Assembly (NCBI GenBank): GCA_029560585.1
Contig: JAKQKQ010000123.1
Coordinates: 1-64,000, forward strand
Origin: Verrucomicrobiota bacterium
GTDB taxonomy: Bacteria; Verrucomicrobiota; Verrucomicrobiia; JADLBR01
DNA length: 64,000 nt
Direction: 5' to 3'
In this document: positions 51,849 to 60,671 of the stretch, one piece after another
How the letters are laid out: each line of letters starts with the position of its first letter
Numbering within the stretch: the first letter of the stretch is position 1
The notes under the pieces: generated by a model
Databases searched by the model: none
What the model saw: the letters and a program-made list of their open reading frames with translations, nothing else
What the model was told of the DNA's origin: nothing
Made by a program: the position numbers and the translations under genes

Positions 51849-53051
51849 CTACGGCATGGCGTTCGCGACGGCCTCGTCCCTCCCGTGATCCTCAGCCACC
51901 CGAGCGACCAACCCGGAGATTGCCCCCGATCGCCCCGACCCCGCGCTGATCCGATCCAGCAACACCGCGATCAACCCACTCGCCCGGAGGCGCGCGGTCT
52001 GATGTCCGGCCGCCTGTCGCGCGGCGTCGAGCCAGAGCGTCTCGGCTCGCTGGCCATCCCCCACGAGATACCGTCCCTTGGCGACAGCACTTAGTGCCAT
52101 CGGCCGCTCAAACCGCTGCAGCGATTCGATCCCCGATGCCGCCTCTTCCAGCAGGCCGCGCGCGACCCCCGGATCCCCCAGCACCGATCGGCAGACGGAC
52201 AGGCGAGCTATCATGACAGCCTTGCATTCCAGCATCGGCGAAAGTGAGCGGGCTCTCCCTTCGGCGACCGCCAGCCAGTTCGGCGCCTTTTCCCTCAGAA
52301 CCGCCGCCGCGGCAGGGCAATTGAGGGCCTCCCGCAAAAGGGCGCCCGGCTCACTGACGTCACAGTTCTCGATCGACGCCCGGATCGCCCTCCTCCAGAA
52401 CATGGCCTGCCTCGACGGATCGTCCGCATGGCGCGCGAGTTCCGCGTAGGCGGAAGCCTGCGCCTCAGCCGGGGGACCGGTGCCCGCCAAGGCGGGTTCA
52501 CCCAACAGCGCTTCCGCCTCCACGACCTTGCCGACCCGGCTCAGCCCCAGGGCGAATAGCATCCTTCCCAGGGCCACATCGTCGTTGGGCAAAAGTTCCA
52601 CCAGGGCGCGGGCCTCCTCGGTCCGATCCAACTGCACGAGCACAGCCGCGCGCCTCGCGTGGATCAGGCCCGCCTGCCAACTATTAGGATAGTCGTTCGC
52701 GCAGCGCCCCGCCTCCTCGAGCAGAGACTGGGCGTCGCGCACCCTGCCTGTCCGCATCATCGCATCCGCCACCCGCGCCGCCCCGACGCCGCGACGCCAA
52801 TCCCGTATCCTGCGGATCGCACCGACGGCCAGATCCGGGCAACCGGCATGGCAGGCACCATCGGCGAAAGCGAGCAACGTTCTGGCCTCGACGTCCACAT
52901 CGCTCGTCAATAGCGGGAAAAGCGCCTGCGCCTCCTCGAATGCGCCCGCCCCCTCTGAAGCCCGGCATGCACCGGATCCGAGAATCGCAGCCAGACCAGC
53001 CACCAAAGTCCATGTTTTCATAGCCATAAAGCAAGAGGGGGGCAATCGCAT
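51849..53051 (-). CDS. TPR-like lipoprotein
   Basis: A 400-residue protein with a lipoprotein signal (TWTLVAGLAAILGSGACRAS, lipobox LGSGAC). The rest is made of helical repeats of TPR or similar type: ALFPLLTSDVDVEARTLLAF, HAGCPDLAVGAIRRIRDWRR, RDAQSLLEEAGRCANDYPNS, LVQLDRTEEARALVELLPND. No enzymatic motif is seen. It lies between the beta-helix gene and the receptor gene, so it is likely part of the surface complex. The start at 53051 has a run GGGGGG seven bases upstream, but that run is paired with CCCCCC in codons 4-6 in a strong hairpin. Internal Met codons at 53027 and 53021 are alternative starts. Confidence 0.7.
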   Translation of the reverse strand: MRLPPSCFMAMKTWTLVAGLAAILGSGACRASEGAGAFEEAQALFPLLTSDVDVEARTLLAFADGACHAGCPDLAVGAIRRIRDWRRGVGAARVADAMMRTGRVRDAQSLLEEAGRCANDYPNSWQAGLIHARRAAVLVQLDRTEEARALVELLPNDDVALGRMLFALGLSRVGKVVEAEALLGEPALAGTGPPAEAQASAYAELARHADDPSRQAMFWRRAIRASIENCDVSEPGALLREALNCPAAAAVLREKAPNWLAVAEGRARSLSPMLECKAVMIARLSVCRSVLGDPGVARGLLEEAASGIESLQRFERPMALSAVAKGRYLVGDGQRAETLWLDAARQAAGHQTARLRASGLIAVLLDRISAGSGRSGAISGLVARVAEDHGRDEAVANAMP

Positions 53052-53066
53052 CGGATTACCCCCCTC
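53035..53066 (-). promoter_or_regulatory. hairpin enclosing ribosome-binding site and start codon
   Basis: On the minus strand GAGGGGGG (53066-53059) pairs with CCCCCCTC (53042-53035) over eight base pairs. The 16-base loop contains the ATG at 53051. The left arm is the Shine-Dalgarno run itself and the right arm is codons 4-6. The structure would hide the ribosome-binding site, or act as a terminator-like block between the beta-helix gene and the TPR gene. Confidence 0.6.
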
Positions 53067-53094
53067 ATATCCCTCGTCTAACGCCCCTGCATCA

Positions 53095-55101
53095 TCAGTG
53101 GGCGATCACCCGATAGAATGACTGGGTGCTGATCCCGGCGCCGATGTTGGTGACCACGGCGGTTAGACCGTTGCCCGTAACCACTGCGAGCGGCGTGTAG
53201 TGCTTCAGGTCCACCGACTTGTCCACGGTATAGACCACGCCGTTCACGGTCGGAAAACTGACCGTCGGATCGCTGCCCGCGAATGCGATCTTCACCGCCG
53301 GCCCGTCATCCAGGTTGGCCGCGTTCGTGAAGACACCCAGCGCCTCCATCACCGACCAACCACGGAGCCAGTTGTTGTCCAAAAACGCGCCCTGGAAACC
53401 GACCGGGTTGAAGAACCCGTCATTTGACGCGCTCGGCGCGGTGCGCGCCAGAGACGCCGCCTGCAGCCTCGGGTCCAGCTTGCCCTCCGAAAGGCGCCCG
53501 ATCCCGTTCAGGAGCGGGGCCACGGCGTAACTGTTGCTGCTGGATACGCTGAAAAGGTTCGCGGCGATCGTTGCCCTGTTGGCCGACGCGATCACCTGAT
53601 TCGTGCTCTCGGTCGCCGAGTTGTAGAAACGGACATTCTTGATCGTCAGGTCCGGCTGCGTCGGCGCGCTGTAGATCGCGGGGTTGAATCCCCACTCGTC
53701 GCCCAGCGTGCGGGTGTACACATACCGGTCGATCGTCTGGAAGTTCGTGTTCGCCCCCGCAACGTCTGCCGAAAGGGCGCCATCGATACGGAGCATGCCC
53801 GCGATGTTCGTCGCGCAGTCCGTCACGATGGTGTTCCGGATGTGGCCGCCGCAGTTCGCCCGGAACCGCACCATGTTGTCGCGCTCTGCAGGATTGCCCC
53901 ACGACCTGACGCCCCGTCCGATCAGGGTCATGTTGTACTCCGTCGGGATAGAGAACGGCCGGGAGACCGCGCCTTCCGCCGTGTCGCTCTTCGTCACGTT
54001 CTCGCCGCCGTCCATCTCCATGAGCTGGTTTCCGGGCTCATCGCCCGCGCTGTAGCGCCCCGACGCCTGCGAGCTGTCCTGGACACCACCCGCGTTGTAC
54101 TCCCCGGTATCGTCCATGATCCCGAACCAGAACTGGCCCTTGCCCCGGTAGCCCTCATCCATGTCAAAACAATCATCGCCCTGATACTGGACGGCCATGT
54201 ACTTCGAGTTCACCGTGCCCCCGAACCACTCGATCCCATCGTCCTTATTATTGAAGATCTCGACGAACTCCAGCGCCGTGTTGCGACCCACCGCGCCGAG
54301 TGACAGGCCGTTGATCTCGTTATTGGGCGACAGCACGAAGCCCGCGTAGCGGATCGAGAGAAACCTCATCACGCCGCTGTCATCCTCGTCGTCCGTGCCT
54401 CCATAAATGCCCTCGGGCGTGAAGGTCTGGAAGCCCTCGATGTAGTCCGTGCCGACACCCGATTGCTTCGTGTTGGTCGATACCAGGGGCGTGTCCACGC
54501 CGGTGATGTTGTTCTGTGAGATCCGAGTCTTGCCCAGCACAATCACACCGCCCCACTGCTCGTCGTATGTGAAGCCGTTGTCGCCATAATTCGTGAATCC
54601 CACCATGTCCAGGGGACCATAACCCCTGCGCACGAAGGTGGAGCCGTTCATCACCGGGGGTACTGTCGCCAACCCCCCTGGCACGTTGTAGTCGTCGATC
54701 GATGTGAAGACGATCGGAGATTCGTAGGTGCCGTTGGCGATGATCTTCGCGCCCCTGCATATGACCAGCGTGCCGGGATCCGCCGGGTCGTTGACGCTGG
54801 TGCCCGACTTCGTGGCGACCTCGCCGCGAACGATCGTTCCCGGCTCGATCGTGAGCTTCGCCCCGTCCTCGACGAACGTCAGCTTGTCCAGAACATATAC
54901 GTTGTTCGCCGTCCAGCGCGTGTCGTTCGTGATCCTCGTCGCAGCCTGGCCGGACTGCGTCACGAGGACAAACGTCACGCCGTTCGTCGTCTGGGGCACA
55001 CCGTTCGTGTACTGGCTGACGCTAAACTGCGCCCGCACACACATCGTCGCCGCCCCGAGCGCCACCGCTATACCGGCAAATTTCAAGAATCCATTTCTCA
55101 T
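53095..55101 (-). CDS. large secreted beta-helix surface protein
   Basis: A 668-residue protein with a signal peptide (KFAGIAVALGAATMCVRAQF). It then has a conserved opening, VLDKLTFVEDGAKLTIEPGT and VICRGAKIIANGTYESPIVF, common to secreted right-handed beta-helix proteins that accompany TonB-dependent receptors in Bacteroidota and Verrucomicrobiota. Acidic turns such as GGTDDEDDSGVMRF and GDDCFDMDEGYRGKG may bind calcium. The C-terminus contains VDKSVDLKHYTPLAVVTGNG and FYRVIAH, resembling a small C-terminal beta-sandwich often seen on Verrucomicrobia surface proteins. ATG 55101 has GGGAG eight bases upstream. Likely a cell-surface carbohydrate- or protein-binding component. Confidence 0.75.
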   Translation of the reverse strand: MRNGFLKFAGIAVALGAATMCVRAQFSVSQYTNGVPQTTNGVTFVLVTQSGQAATRITNDTRWTANNVYVLDKLTFVEDGAKLTIEPGTIVRGEVATKSGTSVNDPADPGTLVICRGAKIIANGTYESPIVFTSIDDYNVPGGLATVPPVMNGSTFVRRGYGPLDMVGFTNYGDNGFTYDEQWGGVIVLGKTRISQNNITGVDTPLVSTNTKQSGVGTDYIEGFQTFTPEGIYGGTDDEDDSGVMRFLSIRYAGFVLSPNNEINGLSLGAVGRNTALEFVEIFNNKDDGIEWFGGTVNSKYMAVQYQGDDCFDMDEGYRGKGQFWFGIMDDTGEYNAGGVQDSSQASGRYSAGDEPGNQLMEMDGGENVTKSDTAEGAVSRPFSIPTEYNMTLIGRGVRSWGNPAERDNMVRFRANCGGHIRNTIVTDCATNIAGMLRIDGALSADVAGANTNFQTIDRYVYTRTLGDEWGFNPAIYSAPTQPDLTIKNVRFYNSATESTNQVIASANRATIAANLFSVSSSNSYAVAPLLNGIGRLSEGKLDPRLQAASLARTAPSASNDGFFNPVGFQGAFLDNNWLRGWSVMEALGVFTNAANLDDGPAVKIAFAGSDPTVSFPTVNGVVYTVDKSVDLKHYTPLAVVTGNGLTAVVTNIGAGISTQSFYRVIAH

Positions 55102-55164
55102 TTTCGTTTCTCCCTCTTGCAACAGTTCTCCTAACCGAAAAGCTCCTCCTGGGCCGTGGCCCGG

Positions 55165-55830
55165 TCACCTGCGCCTGCGGATCCCGCGCCGCCCCGCCAC
55201 CACGATGCCGAGACCAAACACCACCAGCGCCCATGTCCCGGGCTCGGGTATCACGACGGCAGTCATCTCAAATCCCCCACTGATGAAGTTGCCCACCAAT
55301 CCCGTCATGAGTGACGCATCAACAAAGCCACCGGATGTGACCGGTGTCACCCCCGTGACCGGGAACAACCCACCGGACCCATTGTCGCCGTCGTTGCGCA
55401 GCAGGCCGAACTCCGTCGCGGAGTCGATCGACCCCTGGTCGGTGACGTTGTAGACGAGCATGTACATCCGCTCACCGCTGAATGCGGACGCATTATTCGT
55501 GCTGAAGGACACATCGAACGTCCCCGCGGCGTCACCCGTCCCATCACCAATCTGCCACGTAAACAGCGGCTGGAATGCCGCGTTCATCGAGGCCAGTTCC
55601 GTCGGCGTCAGACCCCCGAGCCCGAAGTCTGACAACTGCGTGTCCGTATAGGTTCCGCCAAAATTCCCGTACATCACGAGGCTGTTGTCCGCCAACGACA
55701 GCCCCGACGAGTTCAAGACGTTCGTGAACCCCAGGTCATTGCCAGCGGAATAGAACCCATCGGCGGATTGAGCCAGCGCGCCGATGATCGGCACCAAGGC
55801 CAGAAATCCCGTTGCGACTATCTTCTTCAT
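55165..55830 (-). CDS. PEP-CTERM-sorted secreted protein
   Basis: A 221-residue protein with an N-terminal signal peptide (KKIVATGFLALVPIIGALAQ) and a C-terminal PEP-CTERM tripartite signal: VIPEPGTW, a hydrophobic stretch (ALVVFGLGIVVAG) and the basic tail RRGIRRRR. PEP-CTERM proteins are processed by an exosortase and usually delivered to an exopolysaccharide-linked surface. No exosortase gene is in the window. The body contains PLFTWQIGDGTGDAAGTFDV and MLVYNVTDQGSIDSATEFGL, a small beta-rich domain typical of the Verrucomicrobia. The gene lies between the TIGR02597-like and beta-helix genes, all on the same strand. Confidence 0.85.
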   Translation of the reverse strand: MKKIVATGFLALVPIIGALAQSADGFYSAGNDLGFTNVLNSSGLSLADNSLVMYGNFGGTYTDTQLSDFGLGGLTPTELASMNAAFQPLFTWQIGDGTGDAAGTFDVSFSTNNASAFSGERMYMLVYNVTDQGSIDSATEFGLLRNDGDNGSGGLFPVTGVTPVTSGGFVDASLMTGLVGNFISGGFEMTAVVIPEPGTWALVVFGLGIVVAGRRGIRRRR

Positions 55831-55874
55831 TTAATTCCCTTCCTTTTCTTGGTTTATCGTGCCCCTGAATTCGC

Positions 55875-56927
55875 TCACTTGATCACCTGGGGATCGACCG
55901 CGATATAGGCGGAACCCGCAGGGCTTCGTTTGAAGATCAGCCCCTCGCCCGCGCCGATCGGCGTGGACCCCAAATCCCCCGAGGTGGTCCCGGACCGCAA
56001 CCACTGGTGCTGGGTGCTGCGGTGGTAGTAATTTGTGGCCGAGTTGTTCGAGCCGAAGAACCGCGTGACCTCATCGGCCGTCGTAAATACGGTCGCCTCC
56101 TGGACGCTGTTGGATGACGAGCTCTCCCCGAAGGCGTTGTACATTCCCGAGGAGTTCAGCGTCATCGGAAACACGTTCGGATTCGCCAACATGGCCTTAG
56201 TGTTTGAAATCGCGCTCCCGACCGGCGCGAGCGTCCGGCTCTTTCGCACCTCGCCGCTCACCAGGACCGACGCCGCCCCGGCGCCGCCCCCCTCAGTGAT
56301 GAAGAACGCGTTCCGGGGCCCCAGCCGAATGTCGTAGAGGTTCGTCACGGTGTTCTGAGAATTGACCAGGCGCCACTGCCCGACCGTGCTCCGGAAGAAC
56401 ACCTCCGTGGTGAAGGCATTCGCGGCCGCGTCAAACAGCCCGATCTGGGTCGACGCCAGGAAAGTGGATCCCGCCTTCAGGCCGTTTCCCGTCACTTCGG
56501 TGAGATTCGTCCCGAACAGGCTTCCGGGAGTCCAGCTCTTGCGCACCACAAAGGTCGTGCCAATCTGGACCGACGCCGGCAGCTCTCCGGTCAGGAACAC
56601 CGAGTTCGCGCTGTTGCTCACCACCGCCAGTACCAAGCCGATGTGCCTGCCCGACGTGATCTCCAGTTCGTACTTGTTGTCTCCGGCGGCGTCGTTGAAC
56701 TGCCCCGCGGTAAAGGCGCCTGTCTGCGACACGTAATTTGAACCGCCGCCGCTCGTCACGCCCTCAAACTCCACGGGCCGTACCAGCGGCACGCTGACGA
56801 GCCTGCGCTCGCCTCCGGCCAGATCGATCCTGACAAACCCGTTGTCCCGCCCCAGTTGTGACGCCATGCTATCGGATAATCCGCCGAGGCCGGCCAATAC
56901 CAGGATGATTGCACTTACCTTTTTCAT
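55875..56927 (-). CDS. TIGR02597-like secreted protein
   Basis: A 350-residue protein with a signal peptide (KKVSAIILVLAGLGGLSDSM). The body has RRLVSVPLVRPVEFEGVTSG, a region of small beta repeats, and near the end QHQWLRSGTTSGDLGSTPIG followed by AGEGLIFKRSPAG. The combination of a SVPLxRP opening and an xGEGLxFKR closing motif recalls the TIGR02597 family, uncharacterised proteins of Verrucomicrobia that often accompany PEP-CTERM proteins; this is from memory and not verified. GGAGG eight bases upstream supports the start at 56927. Neighbours on both sides are also exported, so this belongs to the surface set. Confidence 0.6.
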   Translation of the reverse strand: MKKVSAIILVLAGLGGLSDSMASQLGRDNGFVRIDLAGGERRLVSVPLVRPVEFEGVTSGGGSNYVSQTGAFTAGQFNDAAGDNKYELEITSGRHIGLVLAVVSNSANSVFLTGELPASVQIGTTFVVRKSWTPGSLFGTNLTEVTGNGLKAGSTFLASTQIGLFDAAANAFTTEVFFRSTVGQWRLVNSQNTVTNLYDIRLGPRNAFFITEGGGAGAASVLVSGEVRKSRTLAPVGSAISNTKAMLANPNVFPMTLNSSGMYNAFGESSSSNSVQEATVFTTADEVTRFFGSNNSATNYYHRSTQHQWLRSGTTSGDLGSTPIGAGEGLIFKRSPAGSAYIAVDPQVIK

Positions 56928-57054
56928 TCTTCTCGCCTCCATTTTCCCTGTTTCTGTTCCTCAAGAACCCAATACGTCTCAAGCTATGCCGATACCCTAT
57001 ATACCCATTGTTACGGCCGTATGTCTTCCCAGTAACTCGTCGGCAACTTTTGCC

Positions 57055-58017
57055 CTAGAAGCGGAAGTTGATTCCCCCCGAATAGGTGTGGCTCTGCGCG
57101 CCGTCGAACTGGACCCCGTCCAGTTCTCCATTATAGGAGAAATCGCTCGTGGCCATGTACTTGTACATGCCCTGGATGCCTATATCCTTGCTGATCTCCC
57201 ACCGGACTCCCCCAAACCACTGCCACGCGGGCACGACCACCGTGCCGCTCGCCCTATCGTCTTTCGGGATCGGTTGGCCGTCCGGATCGATCCCGTCCGT
57301 CAGCCCGAAGGCCTGGGCCGACTCCGGCTCAATCGATGTGTACATGAACACGAGGCCTCCGCCGATACCCACGAATGGTGTGATGTTGAGACGGTTCGGG
57401 TACTGTAAGACAAAGTTCGCCAGCACCGGGATCTGCCAAAGGCTTCCACCGGTCAGCTCCGACGAGGCCCCGTGCCCACCTCCGCCCGGCACGTCGACCG
57501 CCGTCAAACGCGAGTATAGGGCGGATACCTCCAACTCGATGCCCGCATATTCCGTGAAATTGTATCCGGCCGCGGCGCTGACCCGCACGCCGCCCTCGGT
57601 CTTGAGTTCGGGCCGGGTGCCCTTGAAGTCGTCTTTCGACAGGAACACGCTGCTATTCTTTCCCTCCTTGACGAAGATGCCGTTGTCGGGCGCGAATTCG
57701 ATCGGCATCGTCTCTCCGTAGCCCACGTCGAGCCGAAAATACTGTCCCTTGAGCGAGTGCGGTTTCTTCTTCTGCGCGTCCTGCGCGATCGAGTCCTGGA
57801 CGCCGAAGTTCATCCAGTCCTCCCCGGCGGGGCCGGGACTGCCGTTGGTCGTCCCAGTGGCCGCGGCCACGTTGGTGGCGGTGTTCCCCCCCGCGGTTGC
57901 GGCGACTGCGGCAGCTGGGGCGGGGGACTCCTTCGCCGAGCCATCCGCCCCGGCAGCACCGGTGCCGATGACTGCGCAGATCGCGCCGCAATGACATATG
58001 GCAAGTACTTTATTCAT
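57055..58017 (-). CDS. outer-membrane beta-barrel protein
   Basis: A 320-residue protein with a signal peptide (ICHCGAICAVIGTGAAGADG) and a low-complexity Ala/Thr/Pro stretch (about 28-65). The rest is an OmpA/OmpW-like eight-strand barrel with alternating strands (GQYFRLDVGYGETMPIEFAP; VSAAAGYNFTEYAGIELEVS; LNITPFVGIGGGLVFMYTSI; GGVRWEISKDIGIQGMYKYM). It ends in SGGINFRF, the aromatic C-terminus recognised by the BAM complex. No peptidoglycan-binding domain follows. It may be a small porin or adhesion protein. It is first of the surface-protein group after a 210-base gap from the Sel1 gene. Confidence 0.75.
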   Translation of the reverse strand: MNKVLAICHCGAICAVIGTGAAGADGSAKESPAPAAAVAATAGGNTATNVAAATGTTNGSPGPAGEDWMNFGVQDSIAQDAQKKKPHSLKGQYFRLDVGYGETMPIEFAPDNGIFVKEGKNSSVFLSKDDFKGTRPELKTEGGVRVSAAAGYNFTEYAGIELEVSALYSRLTAVDVPGGGGHGASSELTGGSLWQIPVLANFVLQYPNRLNITPFVGIGGGLVFMYTSIEPESAQAFGLTDGIDPDGQPIPKDDRASGTVVVPAWQWFGGVRWEISKDIGIQGMYKYMATSDFSYNGELDGVQFDGAQSHTYSGGINFRF

Positions 58018-58226
58018 AAGTCTCCTCTGAGTGCGTCATTCCCCTGATGCCTTATGACTCTTTGGCAGTCAAGACCGGGACTGTCATAATCGCGTTACGG
58101 TTCGACGGCATATATAAGTCGTCGGCGTGTTTGCCTCCTGTTACATGTCTGTAACACGAATCCCAGACTGCGTCGGTCCGGGTTTCCGGTGATGGGTCGG
58201 GGATCCACACCGCGGCCGAGCGCGAT

Positions 58227-59264
58227 TTACTTCTGCGTGGCTGCAATCGGGCCCGCCTGGACTTCAACCCCGGTATCCTTCAGGGCCCGTGCGGCGTAGG
58301 AATCGCCCTGTGCGGCGGCCAGTCGAAGCCAGCGCCCTCCTTCCGTTGGATTGGGGCGGACTCCATCGCCCATGATCAGGAGGACGCCGAGATTGTACTG
58401 CGCCTTCGGATCGCCGAGTTCTGCCGCCGCGCGGTAGTATCGGGCGGCCTCGCGGGGATTCGCCGGCACCCCGATGCCGTTTTCGTACATGACGCCTAGA
58501 TTGTACTGGGCCGGCACAAAGCTTTGCCGTGCCGCCTCCCGATACCAGCGGAAGGTCTCCCTCAGGTCTTTCGGACCGCCGATACCCTCGGCGCGCATGC
58601 GGCCGAGATTGTACTGGGAGGGCGCATATCCCTTCGCCGCGGCCTGCCGATACAGGTCTAGCGCCCTCGCGGGATCCCTGGCGACGCCCAGCCCTTGCGC
58701 GTACAGGTGCGCGAGGTTGTGTATGCTGGCCGGCAGGCCCGCCGCCGCGGCGAGCCCAAACCACCTGGCGGCCGCACGCGGGTCCGGCTGCCCAGAGATC
58801 GCGCCCCGCATCGACAAGAGGCCCATGTACTCCTGCGCCCGCGGGTTTCCGCCGTCGGCGGCGCACCTGAACCAGTGCGCCGCCCTTTGCAGATCCTGCG
58901 TGCCACAGGTGCCATAGTAGAAGCATTGGCCCAGCAAGACCTGACCTTCCGGCTCGTCGGCATCCGCTGATTTCTGGAACCAAACCAGCGCCGCGGCCCG
59001 GTCCACTGGGGCACCAACACCCGCCAACGCGCACCGTCCCACGAGAGCCTGGGCCTTGGAGTCGCCCGCAACGGCGCGTCCCACCACATTCGACAGCCCT
59101 TCGGGACCCAGGGCGATCGCCAACCGATCGGGCGGAAGCTGCAGCCATTCCGCCACGGGTGCCCTCGCGTCTCCATGCACCATCGCGTCGCCATTGCCGG
59201 CGCACTCGATGCCACGGGCAATGGCCGCGACCGAGATAGCCGCGGCAAGGACGACCCACCTCAT
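58227..59264 (-). CDS. secreted Sel1-repeat protein
   Basis: A 345-residue protein with a signal peptide (RWVVLAAAISVAAIARGIEC) and about seven Sel1-like repeats, each about 36 residues: AALVWFQKSADADEPEGQVL, AAHWFRCAADGGNPRAQEYM, ALDLYRQAAAKGYAPSQYNL, TFRWYREAARQSFVPAQYNL, AARYYRAAAELGDPKAQYNL. The repeats form a solenoid for protein contact. The start ATG 59264 lies four bases beyond the stop of the upstream TPR gene, so the two are translationally coupled; upstream extension of the frame is ignored. It ends module A. Confidence 0.82.
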   Translation of the reverse strand: MRWVVLAAAISVAAIARGIECAGNGDAMVHGDARAPVAEWLQLPPDRLAIALGPEGLSNVVGRAVAGDSKAQALVGRCALAGVGAPVDRAAALVWFQKSADADEPEGQVLLGQCFYYGTCGTQDLQRAAHWFRCAADGGNPRAQEYMGLLSMRGAISGQPDPRAAARWFGLAAAAGLPASIHNLAHLYAQGLGVARDPARALDLYRQAAAKGYAPSQYNLGRMRAEGIGGPKDLRETFRWYREAARQSFVPAQYNLGVMYENGIGVPANPREAARYYRAAAELGDPKAQYNLGVLLIMGDGVRPNPTEGGRWLRLAAAQGDSYAARALKDTGVEVQAGPIAATQK

Positions 59265-59268
59265 GCGG

Positions 59269-60663
59269 TCAGCGCGCGGCCTTTGCGGCGCGTTCCACCT
59301 GATCGATGTATTTGGCGAGACCATCGTTCGGTTTCAGTTCGGCGGCCCGTTTCAATAGGCCGATGGCGTCGGCATATCGCTGCTGACCCACGAGCAGTTG
59401 CGCGTGCCGCAGTTTCGCCTCAGCCTCCAAGGATTCGATGCCGCCGGCCCTCTCAAACAGCAGCATGGCTTTTTCTATCTCCTTCTTCTTGGCGTAGTGT
59501 TGGCCGAGCAACATCAGGGCCTCGCCGTCCATCGGATCGGTCGCGATCACCCCTTCCAGAATCCTCGCGGCTTCATCGCTCGCCCCGTCCGCGAGGGCGA
59601 GCCGCGCATCGACCTTCTGGAGCCGGACGGATTCCTCGGGCGCGATGGCCGACTTGCCTTTTGTCCGGATAAGGTCAACCAGTCTGCGCGCTGCGTCCGT
59701 CTCCTTGCGCCCCGCAAGCAGCTCGACGGCCCTTGTGGCGGGTCCCACGGCCTTTGCCGGGTCCCGGTCGATGGCCCGTTCAAAGGCCACGGTCGCCATG
59801 TCCACGAGCCCCTCGTTGACGTAGATGTTCCCCATCAGTACCGCGCCGTCGACGGTGCCCTTGCCGATACCCTCCACGATCTCGAGGTCCTGTGCGGCAC
59901 GCATCGGCTGTTTCATCTCGATGTATGCGTTGGCCTGGATCATCCAAAACTCCGCCTTCTCCGGCATCTTCCGAAGCAATTCGTCCAGCAGCACCACCAC
60001 ATCCGAGAACTTCCGCCCGTCGTACTGCGCGCGCACCATGCCGATCCGGTACTCGAACGAGCCTGGCTCCAGCATGGATGCCGATCGAAAGGCCGCTTCG
60101 GCCGATCCGAAGTTCGCCTTCGCCAAATGCGACTGCCCAAGCGCTCCGTAGACCGCCGCATCCGCCCCGCCCAGCTCCACCACCTTCGAGAGCGACTCGA
60201 TCGCAAGGTCATGGCGCCCTTTGGCCGAGTGGATGAGCCCAAGATTCCGGTGCGCCAATAGGTAGTTGGGGAATTTTTTAATGGCTTGGTAGAATCGCGC
60301 TCCGGCCCGATCGAGGTCGCCGACCTGGAAGTAAATATTCCCCAGCAGGAAATCGAACTTTGCGCTGCACTGAGGCGTGATGAATTCGATGAGGGAGCGG
60401 CCCGCGGCCCTGAGGTCGGTCCCCATGAGATTCAGGATCTCGTCCAGCTTGGTCTTCTCCTCCGTCGCGACAAACGGTTCCACGTCCGACCGGGACCCGT
60501 AGGTGCCGAGAAATGCCTTCTGAAATGACGGATCACGGGCCAGGGCGAGCGCGGGCCTGGGCGGCACGGGTACGGGCCGCAGTGGCACCGCGGTGCCGCG
60601 GGCGTCCATCGCGGCGATCGCGCACAGCGCCAGCGCCACGCCTCTGATCGGAACCCTATTCAC
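59269..60663 (-). CDS. secreted TPR protein of TonB module A
   Basis: A 464-residue tetratricopeptide protein with a signal peptide (VPIRGVALALCAIAAMDARG). Repeats include KFDFLLGNIYFQVGDLDRAG, NYLLAHRNLGLIHSAKGRHD, ADAAVYGALGQSHLAKANFG, EKAEFWMIQANAYIEMKQPM. It matches the module B protein at 44450 in length and order, including LLGNIYFQVGDLDRA and HAQLLVGQQRYADAIGLLKR near the C-terminus. The start is GTG at 60663, eight bases after the TonB stop and with GAGG six bases upstream. The longer frame to 60756 overlaps TonB and is rejected. It probably scaffolds receptor or substrate-binding partners in the periplasm. Confidence 0.8.
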   Translation of the reverse strand: MNRVPIRGVALALCAIAAMDARGTAVPLRPVPVPPRPALALARDPSFQKAFLGTYGSRSDVEPFVATEEKTKLDEILNLMGTDLRAAGRSLIEFITPQCSAKFDFLLGNIYFQVGDLDRAGARFYQAIKKFPNYLLAHRNLGLIHSAKGRHDLAIESLSKVVELGGADAAVYGALGQSHLAKANFGSAEAAFRSASMLEPGSFEYRIGMVRAQYDGRKFSDVVVLLDELLRKMPEKAEFWMIQANAYIEMKQPMRAAQDLEIVEGIGKGTVDGAVLMGNIYVNEGLVDMATVAFERAIDRDPAKAVGPATRAVELLAGRKETDAARRLVDLIRTKGKSAIAPEESVRLQKVDARLALADGASDEAARILEGVIATDPMDGEALMLLGQHYAKKKEIEKAMLLFERAGGIESLEAEAKLRHAQLLVGQQRYADAIGLLKRAAELKPNDGLAKYIDQVERAAKAAR

Positions 60664-60671
60664 GCGGAACC

